Below are positions 1-5,825 of a stretch of 5,927 nt of DNA, in pieces. How positions within the stretch are numbered: position 1 is the stretch's first letter; the number at the start of each line of letters is the position of its first letter. The position numbers and the translations under genes are program-made. This DNA comes from UMGS1002 sp045586785 (GTDB lineage Bacteria; Bacillota; Clostridia; Oscillospirales; CAG-272), in NCBI GenBank assembly GCA_045586785.1, contig JAZNBA010000070.1, forward strand, positions 1 through 5,927. The letters run 5' to 3'. A model generated the notes under the pieces. The model saw only the letters and a program-made list of their open reading frames with translations. It was not told the origin of the DNA and searched no databases.

Positions 1-252
1 CATAATTATAATAACCAGGTACTTAACCCACTCTTCTTGTATTTTTAACACTCTAATACAATAAGCTGGTATTAGAGCCAATATAATTACTGTCGCAAAA
101 CATATAATAGATTTCACTTTAGGTAATATATATATTCCTACCATTTCTAAGAACATTGCTATTACCATAAGTATTATAAGTAAAAGAAAGATATTGGCCA
201 TTTGCTCATTGGCTTGGCGTTCTTTCTTAGACATAATATCTTCTTTTTTCAT
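1..252 (-). CDS. Partial membrane protein, N-terminal 84 residues (runs off left edge)
   Basis: An open frame reads on the minus strand from an ATG at 252-250 to the window edge, 84 codons without a stop, so the gene is truncated by the window. The start follows a GGAGG (258-262 on the plus strand) at 5-base spacing. The product starts with a charged, lysine-rich cytoplasmic stretch (MKKEDIMSKKERQ, residues 1-13). It then has a hydrophobic segment at about 19-40, a second at about 44-65, a short amphipathic link containing IQEEW, and the beginning of a third at about 76. This is the layout of an N-terminal multi-pass sensor or transporter region. Clostridial membrane-anchored diguanylate cyclases and histidine kinases often begin this way, but no catalytic domain lies in the window, so no function is assigned. 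The stretch is visibly AT-rich with many ATA codons, unlike recG. It lies 88 bases downstream of the 91-residue gene on the same strand with no clear terminator between, so co-transcription is possible. Confidence 0.75.
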   Translation of the reverse strand, partial: MKKEDIMSKKERQANEQMANIFLLLIILMVIAMFLEMVGIYILPKVKSIICFATVIILALIPAYCIRVLKIQEEWVKYLVIIIM

Positions 253-340
253 ATTTACCTCCACAACCCTATAAGTTTGTAAAATTACACACTCTCACGT
301 CTTGTATTATCGGATTTTTACAGTTTTTTATTTAGGAATT

Positions 341-616
341 TTATTTATTTTTTGATTGAATCTCGTCCTTGATATGCTGTATCTCATCACGGAGCGCGTC
401 TATTTTGGCTATTTGTTCGGCGGGGTCGGTTATCTCATCTGTTTTTGCAGACTTGTATGTAAGTCTGCCCAGCTTTTCGTATTCCTCACAAAGTCTCAGT
501 TTCAGTGTTTGAAGCTTTATGTGCATGGTGGCGGTGTCAGCTATCTCGCCTGTTTTGATTGCGACCTTAGATGCTACCTTGGACGCATCCGTCTTGAATT
601 CGTTCCAGCTCGACAT
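341..616 (-). CDS. Small, probably coiled-coil protein of unknown function (91 aa)
   Basis: The frame could be extended upstream to 727, but the start at 616 (MSSWNEFKTD) is preferred. It has GGGAGG 8 bases upstream, and the longer form would run through the gene's own promoter at 648-676. Residues 1-45 look like an alanine/lysine/threonine-rich amphipathic helix (DASKVASKVAIKTGEIADTA). Residues 46-58 (YEKLGRLTYKSAK) resemble the E.YE.LGR..Y core seen in many small Clostridia hypothetical proteins. Residues 64-90 (EQIAKIDALRDEIQHIKDEI) have heptad-like spacing consistent with a coiled coil. Relatives as I remember them often end in a zinc ribbon; none is present here. There is no signal peptide or membrane segment, so it is probably cytoplasmic. 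It is transcribed divergently from recG. The function is unknown; a structural or envelope-stress-associated role would be speculation. Confidence 0.8.
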   Translation of the reverse strand: MSSWNEFKTDASKVASKVAIKTGEIADTATMHIKLQTLKLRLCEEYEKLGRLTYKSAKTDEITDPAEQIAKIDALRDEIQHIKDEIQSKNK

Positions 617-624
617 AATTATAT

Positions 625-630
625 CCTCCC
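625..630 (-). promoter_or_regulatory. Ribosome binding site of the 91-aa gene
   Basis: The minus strand reads GGGAGG, 8 bases before the ATG at 616-614. It decides the start in favour of the 91-residue form over a 128-residue extension. Confidence 0.85.
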
Positions 631-647
631 AAAAAGTATCATTATAT

Positions 648-676
648 ATTATATACCATTTTTGCGGTGTTGTAAA
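648..676 (-). promoter_or_regulatory. Sigma-A type promoter for the 91-aa gene
   Basis: On the minus strand TTTACA (676-671) and TATAAT (653-648) are separated by 17 bases: a perfect -10 and a one-mismatch -35 at ideal spacing. A second overlapping TATAAT-like hexamer lies at 646-641. Transcription would start near 640, giving a short leader that contains the GGGAGG. It stands back-to-back with the recG promoter, with 39 bases between the two -35 boxes. Confidence 0.85.
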
Positions 677-715
677 CATTTTACGAGAAAAAATTTTATC
701 CTGACCAAGCGGTGC

Positions 716-744
716 TTGACAACTCATGCGTTGCAGGGTATAAT
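716..744 (+). promoter_or_regulatory. Perfect-consensus sigma-A promoter for recG
   Basis: TTGACA (716-721) and TATAAT (739-744) are separated by exactly 17 bases, so both hexamers match the housekeeping sigma consensus. Transcription is expected to start at about 750, giving a leader of roughly 27 nt before the recG ATG. The position rules out the upstream GTG at 712 as the recG start, because that codon lies upstream of the transcription start. Confidence 0.92.
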
Positions 745-766
745 TTAATTAGTAAATCATTGTCGC

Positions 767-771
767 GGAGG
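767..771 (+). promoter_or_regulatory. recG ribosome binding site
   Basis: GGAGG sits 6 bases before the ATG at 778 and fixes the start of recG at MAGLSEISIK. Confidence 0.9.
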
Positions 772-777
772 CAGGCT

Positions 778-2904
778 ATGGCAGGACTTAGTGAAATATC
801 AATAAAAAAGCTTTACGGCGTGGGCGAGGTGCGCGCGGCGGCGTATGCCAAAATGGGAATATACACCGTGGAGGACCTTATTTTCTGCTTTCCCCGCGCA
901 TATGAAAATCGCGGAGATATTTGTCTGCTTGCCGAGGCGCGAGGCGATATAAAAAGTGCCGTGGTGCTGACGGTAGCCACCCAACCAAAGGGCGTGCGTG
1001 TGCGCCGCGGTATGGATCTTTTGCGCTTTCGTTGCTTTGATGACAGCGGCAGCTGTACCATTACTTTTTTCAATCAGAATTTTTTAAAGGACAAATTTCC
1101 AATAGGCTCTACCTTTCGCTTTTGGGGCAAGGTGGAGCGCGAGGGCAGAAGCTATTCCATGTCCTCACCTGCCTACGAGCCCTTTGACGAGCAAAAGCCG
1201 CTTCCGTCGCTATATCCCGTTTACCGCCTGACCGAGGGACTCAGCCAAAAGCAGATACAAAAGGATATTGCGTCAGCAATGGTGCTGGCGAACGAGCGCC
1301 TTGTGGACCATCTGCCCAACGATATACGCACAAAACATTCGCTGTGTACGCTGGCGTTTGCAGTGCGCAATATTCACGCCCCCGAGGATTACAAGTCTCT
1401 TGCCATCGCCAAGCGCAGGCTTATATTTGATGAGTTTTTCATGTTTGCGCTGGGACTTGCCACCGCCAAGAAAACACAGCGTCAAAAGGGCGCGCCCGTG
1501 TGCCTTGACAGCGATATTTCGGCACTGACCTCGCAACTTCCTTATTCATTGACTGATGCGCAGCTGCGGACGATTGGCGACATACGAGCCGATATGGCGC
1601 GGGACGTTCCCATGCGCCGCATAGTCGTGGGTGACGTTGGTTGCGGTAAGACTATATGCGCCGCGGCGGCTATGTATATAGCCGTGAAAAACGGCCGTCA
1701 GGCGGCGCTGATGGCACCCACGGAAATTCTTGCGCGTCAGCACTATGAGGATATGAAGCCGCTTTTCGAGCGGCTGGGCATTGAGTGTCAACTGCTTGTG
1801 GGCGCCACGCCCGCGGCTCAAAAGCGCAAAATAAAAGCGGCACTTGCCGCCGAGGACAGCACACGTTTGCCTGTCGTCATAGGAACCCACGCGCTGATCT
1901 CGGACGGCGTGGAGTTTTCCGCTCCGGGTATCGTGGTAACAGATGAACAGCACCGTTTCGGCGTTGCGCAGCGGGCAACGCTGGCAGAAAAGAGCAAGCT
2001 TTCTCACGTGCTGGTCATGAGCGCGACGCCTATTCCGCGCTCGCTGGCGCTGGTCATGTACGGCGACCTTGATATATCAAAGATCGATCAGATGCCTCCC
2101 GGGCGTCAACGCGTGGACACATTTGTGGTAGACGAGAGCTATCGCGCGCGGCTGGATGCTTTTATAACCAAGCAGTGCGCCGCAGGCGGACAGGTTTATA
2201 TAGTTTGTCCTGCCATTGAGGAGCGTGAGTGCGAGGACAACGAAATAAGTCTTGCCGACATTACGCTGTTTGACCGTACCCCCGAAAAGCAGCCGCCGCT
2301 GAAGGCGGCAGAGGTGTACGCGCGAGATCTTTCGGCTCGTTTGCCGCAGCTTCGCGTGGGACTTATACACGGTAAGCTGTCAAGCGCCGAAAAAGAGAGC
2401 ATAATGCAGACCTTCAGCGCGGGCGAGTGCGATGTGCTGGTGTCCACCACGGTAATTGAGGTTGGCGTCAACGTACCCAACGCTTGCCTTATGATAGTTG
2501 AAAACGCCGAGCGATTCGGTCTTTCCCAGCTTCACCAGCTTCGCGGACGTGTTGGACGCGGAAACCGCAAATCATATTGCGTGCTGGTATCGGATGCTGA
2601 GGGCGAGACGGCGCGGCGCCGTCTTGAGACTATGCACACCACTTATGACGGATACAGAATAGCCGAAACAGACCTGTCTATGCGCGGCCCGGGTGACTTT
2701 GTAGCAAGCAACGACGGCAGTCTGCGGCAAAGCGGCGGTGTGCGCTTCCGTCTGGCAGGGCAGTGCGACGATCCCGAGCTTATGTCGCTTGCCACCGAGG
2801 CGGCGAGAGGACTTGTGGCGCAGGATGTGACGCTCGCCGAGTATCCCGAGCTGCACCGCGCCGCGGCGGCGATGTTCAAGACCGAGGAGTCGGATATAAG
2901 TTGA
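778..2904 (+). CDS. recG: ATP-dependent DNA helicase RecG
   Basis: This encodes a complete 708-residue RecG (E. coli RecG is 693), a superfamily 2 double-stranded DNA translocase that regresses stalled replication forks and branch-migrates Holliday junctions in the cytoplasm. Landmarks in order are: PRAYENR (39-45) before the wedge; an OB-fold wedge domain at about 58-135; PVYRLTEGLSQKQ (147-159), a RecG signature; LTDAQ (258-262); Walker A GDVGCGKT (285-292, Lys291); the DEQH box (389-392); motif III MSATPIPR (414-421); motif V STTVIEVGV (556-564); motif VI QLRGRVGRG (587-595); and the C-terminal RecG motif LSMRGPGDF (633-641). All catalytic residues are intact. Compared with E. coli there is extra sequence between the two helicase lobes (after VYIVCPAIEERE, before VGLIHGKL), which I believe recurs in Clostridia. 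The start is set by the GGAGG and by the promoter position. It is transcribed alone from its own consensus promoter. The gene is GC-rich relative to its neighbours. Confidence 0.97.
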   Translation: MAGLSEISIKKLYGVGEVRAAAYAKMGIYTVEDLIFCFPRAYENRGDICLLAEARGDIKSAVVLTVATQPKGVRVRRGMDLLRFRCFDDSGSCTITFFNQNFLKDKFPIGSTFRFWGKVEREGRSYSMSSPAYEPFDEQKPLPSLYPVYRLTEGLSQKQIQKDIASAMVLANERLVDHLPNDIRTKHSLCTLAFAVRNIHAPEDYKSLAIAKRRLIFDEFFMFALGLATAKKTQRQKGAPVCLDSDISALTSQLPYSLTDAQLRTIGDIRADMARDVPMRRIVVGDVGCGKTICAAAAMYIAVKNGRQAALMAPTEILARQHYEDMKPLFERLGIECQLLVGATPAAQKRKIKAALAAEDSTRLPVVIGTHALISDGVEFSAPGIVVTDEQHRFGVAQRATLAEKSKLSHVLVMSATPIPRSLALVMYGDLDISKIDQMPPGRQRVDTFVVDESYRARLDAFITKQCAAGGQVYIVCPAIEERECEDNEISLADITLFDRTPEKQPPLKAAEVYARDLSARLPQLRVGLIHGKLSSAEKESIMQTFSAGECDVLVSTTVIEVGVNVPNACLMIVENAERFGLSQLHQLRGRVGRGNRKSYCVLVSDAEGETARRRLETMHTTYDGYRIAETDLSMRGPGDFVASNDGSLRQSGGVRFRLAGQCDDPELMSLATEAARGLVAQDVTLAEYPELHRAAAAMFKTEESDIS

Positions 2905-2914
2905 TTTTATTTTA

Positions 2915-2963
2915 TATGGGGCGTTGCCCCATACCCCACAAGCCCCTTTTAGGAAAGGGGCTT
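2915..2963. repeat. Twin palindromic hairpins after recG, probable dispersed intergenic repeat
   Basis: Two strong inverted repeats lie side by side between recG and the LRR gene. The first is an 8-bp stem, TATGGGGC (2915-2922) with GCCCCATA (2926-2933) around a 3-base loop. The second is a 10-bp stem, AAGCCCCTTT (2940-2949) with AAAGGGGCTT (2954-2963) around TAGG. They are followed by a conserved-looking tail GACCCCGAAAACTTTTT (2964-2980). From memory, GC-rich blocks of this style (GGGGC..GCCCC, then a second hairpin, then ACCCCGAAAACTTTT) recur between genes in many Clostridia genomes, so I read it as a dispersed palindromic element. It could also stabilise or end the recG transcript. It is not a textbook intrinsic terminator, since the T run comes 12 bases after the second stem. 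Confidence 0.7.
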
Positions 2964-3000
2964 GACCCCGAAAACTTTTTACCGAGAAAAATAAAAATAT

Positions 3001-3007
3001 AAAGGAG
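3001..3007 (+). promoter_or_regulatory. Ribosome binding site of the LRR lipoprotein gene
   Basis: AAAGGAG lies 7 bases before the ATG at 3015. No convincing promoter is visible between 2905 and 3000: the only -35-like hexamer, TTGACC at 2962-2967, lacks a matching -10. The gene may therefore depend on recG read-through or on a weak or alternative promoter. Confidence 0.8.
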
Positions 3008-3014
3008 ATTCCAT

Positions 3015-5759
3015 ATGAAAAAGGTTGTTAAGCGGTTATTGCTTATATTGCTATGCGGTACGCTTGTTTTGAGCTTTTCTTCGTGCGGTGTTCGCAGGGA
3101 ATATCCTGACGTATATCGTGGAAAGTGCGGCGATAATATAACGTGGCGTTTCAGCTTCAGCACGGGTGTATTGACCATAAAGGGCAAGGGCGCGATGAAA
3201 GACTATTTGGCCAAGGATAAACGCCCGTGGGATGTGCTACATTATTACGTTGAGCACATAAAAATAAGCAACGGAATTACGTACATAGGTGAGCGCTGCT
3301 TTGAGGGCTTTTCGGTGCTTGAGTCGGTGGAGATAGGTCGGGATGTGACTGCAATCGGAGCCGAGGCGTTTGACACCTGTTACAAGCTTGAGAGCGTGGA
3401 GCTGCCGCAAGGACTCAAAAGCATTGGCACAGAGGCTTTTATTGATTGTGAGTCGCTTGCCTATGTGAGCTTGCCCGAAGGACTTGAATCCATAGGCGAG
3501 AGTGCGTTCAAGGGTTGTCTGGCGCTCAAAAATGTAGATATACCAAGCAGCGTCAGCAATATAGGAAAGAGCGCTTTTGCTCATACTAACGCCGATATAA
3601 CTATCACGGTGCACGAGGATAACGAAAAATACGTTGTCCGGGGCAACTGCCTTATTGATATGACTACAAAAACGCTGCTTCGCGGCGGAAACGGCAGTAG
3701 CATCCCGTCGGACCTTGGAATTGTTGCTATAGATGACTGTGCGTTTGAATACTCAAATAGCTTGCGCGAGATCACCGTGCCCGAAGGCGTGACGAGTATA
3801 GGCGATTCGGCATTCAGCGTATGCGAGTCGCTTGAGAGAGTATATCTGCCGCAAAGCCTTGTTACGATGGGAGAATACGTGTTTTCGGAGTGTACGGCTC
3901 TTTGCAGTATTGAAATACCGTCGGGCGTAAAAGTGATACCTCAATATGCGTTTAGCAAATGCACGAGCCTTGAGGCGGTGACAATGGGTGAGGGAGTTGA
4001 GATAATAGAAAAAGGGGCGTTTGAATTTTGCGAAAAGCTGTCGGGTATCAGCTTCCCCGAGAGCTTGACGCAAATAAAAAGTTATGCATTTTATCGTTGC
4101 CTGAGTCTTGACACGCTTCATATTACCAAAAATATATATCTGATTGAGGATACGTTTTACAGGACAAGTAATCTTGAAAGCATCACGGCGGATGAAGCAA
4201 ACCCGGCATACCGCGCCGAGGGGAACTGCTTGATAGAAAGAGCAAGCGGCAAGCTTATTCTGGGATGCAATGCGAGCGTGATACCTGATGACGGCAGTAT
4301 CAAGATAATAGGTGAAGACGCATTTTCGTATTGTGAAAATATTAAAAGCATTGTCATTCCCCACGGTGTTGTCAGTATTGAAGATGCCGCATTCGGTGTT
4401 TGCACGGCGCTTGAAAGCATTGTCATTCCGGACGGAGTAGAGACTATTGGGGATTTTGCGTTTAACGAGTGTACAGCTCTCGGCAGTATCGATATACCGG
4501 AAAGTGTAACTGAGCTGAGGTACGGAGCTTTCGGCGGATGTACTTCTCTTGAGGAGATAGTGTTGCCGTCCGGCATCAAGCAGCTTGAAAACCAAATTTT
4601 TGCAGACTGTACTTCGCTTAAAAGCGTTAAGCTGCCCGATGGACTTGAAAAAATTTTGGATACTGCATTTTCGGGTTGCTCGTCGCTGGAAAATATAGAG
4701 ATACCCGACAGTGTTACTCATATAGAACGGCAGGCATTTTCGCGCTGTAGCTCGTTGAGTGAGATAGTTTTACCTGAAAGCCTCAAGGAAATAGGCACGT
4801 CAGCATTCTATTCGTGCTCGAATCTTAAGGAAATTACTATTCCGCGTAGTGTTACAAATATAGGAGGCGGAATATGTGCAGATTGCGATTTGCTTGTCAG
4901 CATAAAGGTGGAGCCGGGGAATGAGAATTATCGCGTTGTTGACAACTGCCTGATAGATATAAATACAAAAACTTTGGTTGCAGGGTGTAAAACGAGTGTC
5001 ATTCCTTTCGATGGAAGTGTTGAACATATAGGTTCATCGGCATTTGAGGGCTTTTCGGGTATTGACAGCATTGTTATGCCTGATAGCGTAATTTCTATAG
5101 GCGCGTATGCGTTTAGTCGCTGTGATTCGCTTCGTGAAATAGTGATTCCCGAGAGTGTGATGAAGTTTGGCGGTTGGGGCGCATTTGAAGACTGTACGGC
5201 GCTTTTGAGTGTGGATATTCGCGCCAATGTAAGTTCATTGGAACAGAAAACATTTGAAGGTTGTACCTCACTTGAGAATGTAAAGCTTCCCGACACGTTG
5301 GAGACCGTAGATTACAGTGTGTTCAACGGATGCAGCTCGCTGCGCGAAATACAAATTCCTGAAGGTGTGACGACCATAGCCCCGTATGCTTTTTATAAAT
5401 GCACGGCGCTGGAATATGTTGAGCTGCCCGAGGGACTTGAGGAGATAGACAATTTTGCGTTTTATGGGTGTTCGGCGCTGCAAAAGGTGGTATTGCCGGA
5501 AAGCATACAGACTGTGCGCGACAGCGCGTTTTCGCATTGTACATCGCTGTCCGAGATAAATATTCCGAAGCGTATGGTACGCATAGGTGTTGCCGCGTTT
5601 AAGGAGACAGCACTCAAAAAGGTGCACATTCCGCGGAGCGTCAATATTGTTGACAATCTTGCGTTTGACACTGAGGTGGAGATATATGGCGGTATAATAA
5701 GTCCTGCTCAGAGATATGCCGAAAATAACGGAAATAAGTTTCATATAATAATAGGTTAA
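3015..5759 (+). CDS. BspA-like leucine-rich-repeat lipoprotein (LRR_5 family, 914 aa)
   Basis: This encodes a complete secreted surface protein. Residues 1-23 are a lipoprotein signal peptide (KK, KR, then a Leu-rich core) with lipobox FSSC and probable lipidated Cys24. Residues 36-64 are the short leader module typical of BspA-like proteins (GKCGDNITW...GVLTIKGKGAM). From about residue 85 come roughly 30 tandem 23-residue repeats of the Treponema/BspA LRR type, pattern IGxxAFxxCxxLxxIxIPxxV. Three 37-residue inserts break the array at 199-235, 392-428 and 632-668, each with the core NCLI. It ends with AQRYAENNGNKF (898-909), a common closing motif of this family. No LPXTG, SLH, dockerin or choline-binding domain is present, so the lipid anchor is the predicted attachment to the outer face of the membrane. 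Known family members bind host matrix or mediate adhesion; the ligand here is unknown. It is less GC-rich than recG and has its own ribosome binding site 110 bases after it, so it may be an accessory insertion. Family call is confident; function is inferred. Confidence 0.95.
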   Translation: MKKVVKRLLLILLCGTLVLSFSSCGVRREYPDVYRGKCGDNITWRFSFSTGVLTIKGKGAMKDYLAKDKRPWDVLHYYVEHIKISNGITYIGERCFEGFSVLESVEIGRDVTAIGAEAFDTCYKLESVELPQGLKSIGTEAFIDCESLAYVSLPEGLESIGESAFKGCLALKNVDIPSSVSNIGKSAFAHTNADITITVHEDNEKYVVRGNCLIDMTTKTLLRGGNGSSIPSDLGIVAIDDCAFEYSNSLREITVPEGVTSIGDSAFSVCESLERVYLPQSLVTMGEYVFSECTALCSIEIPSGVKVIPQYAFSKCTSLEAVTMGEGVEIIEKGAFEFCEKLSGISFPESLTQIKSYAFYRCLSLDTLHITKNIYLIEDTFYRTSNLESITADEANPAYRAEGNCLIERASGKLILGCNASVIPDDGSIKIIGEDAFSYCENIKSIVIPHGVVSIEDAAFGVCTALESIVIPDGVETIGDFAFNECTALGSIDIPESVTELRYGAFGGCTSLEEIVLPSGIKQLENQIFADCTSLKSVKLPDGLEKILDTAFSGCSSLENIEIPDSVTHIERQAFSRCSSLSEIVLPESLKEIGTSAFYSCSNLKEITIPRSVTNIGGGICADCDLLVSIKVEPGNENYRVVDNCLIDINTKTLVAGCKTSVIPFDGSVEHIGSSAFEGFSGIDSIVMPDSVISIGAYAFSRCDSLREIVIPESVMKFGGWGAFEDCTALLSVDIRANVSSLEQKTFEGCTSLENVKLPDTLETVDYSVFNGCSSLREIQIPEGVTTIAPYAFYKCTALEYVELPEGLEEIDNFAFYGCSALQKVVLPESIQTVRDSAFSHCTSLSEINIPKRMVRIGVAAFKETALKKVHIPRSVNIVDNLAFDTEVEIYGGIISPAQRYAENNGNKFHIIIG
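3609..3719 (+). repeat. LRR insert module 1 (37 residues)
   Basis: Residues 199-235 of the LRR protein replace the normal repeat rhythm with a module built on NEKYVVRGNCLIDMTTKTL...SIP. It has the same length and layout as two later modules. It lacks the GC pair (LxxGC) of the others, reading LLRGG instead. Confidence 0.85.
4188..4298 (+). repeat. LRR insert module 2 (37 residues)
   Basis: Residues 392-428 follow the same layout: ANPAYRAEGNCLIERASGKL, then LGC and SVIPDDGS. Seven LRR units separate it from module 1 (156 residues). Confidence 0.85.
4908..5018 (+). repeat. LRR insert module 3 (37 residues)
   Basis: Residues 632-668 read NENYRVVDNCLIDINTKTL, then AGC and SVIPFDGS. Nine LRR units (203 residues) separate it from module 2. 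It is the most similar to module 1 in NCLID.xTKTL and to module 2 in SVIPxDGS. Confidence 0.85.
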
Positions 5760-5780
5760 AAAACGAGCTGACTCATCCTG

Positions 5781-5825
5781 ATATGCACCCCAAAAGTTAG
5801 ACACTTTTGGAGGTGCATATTTTTT
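5781..5825 (+). terminator. IS-end hairpin with T run; also masks the transposase RBS
   Basis: The arms 5781-5796 (ATATGCACCCCAAAAG) and 5804-5820 pair over 16 bp with a single bulged A (5811), around a 7-base loop, TTAGACA. Six T follow at 5820-5825, so the shape is that of an intrinsic terminator. It begins 21 bases after the LRR stop codon and could end that transcript. The 3' arm contains the GGAGG (5809-5813) that would serve the transposase ATG at 5826, so the same structure would hide this site in read-through RNA. Confidence 0.8.

Noticed and set aside
253..340. Terminator or separate promoter between the two minus-strand genes
   Set aside because: Only a short TGTA/TACA inverted repeat and weak -10-like hexamers are visible, so neither can be supported.
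356..748. A 130-codon plus-strand open frame opposite the 91-residue gene
   Set aside because: It is antisense to the small gene, covers both promoters, is cysteine- and aromatic-rich without domain character, and has no ribosome binding site.
712..777. Longer recG start at GTG 712
   Set aside because: It lies upstream of the predicted transcription start and overlaps the perfect -35/-10 pair. The ATG at 778 has GGAGG and gives a normal RecG N-terminus.
2962..2990. Promoter for the LRR gene with -35 TTGACC
   Set aside because: At 17-base spacing the -10 would be AGAAAA, too far from consensus, and the -35 is part of the hairpin tail.
2763..3002. A 79-codon plus-strand frame overlapping the recG end and continuing through the hairpins
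   Set aside because: It is a spurious frame: half is out-of-frame recG and half is translated palindromic spacer, with no start signals.
3753..4721. A 322-codon open frame on the minus strand inside the LRR gene
   Set aside because: It is the antisense shadow of a highly repetitive gene. Regular repeats keep stops out of the opposite frame. It has no ribosome binding site, and its sequence is the mirrored repeat pattern.
3300..5700. CRISPR-like regular spacing of similar short segments
   Set aside because: The periodicity of about 69 bases is the 23-residue LRR codon repeat, diverged at the DNA level and in one open frame.
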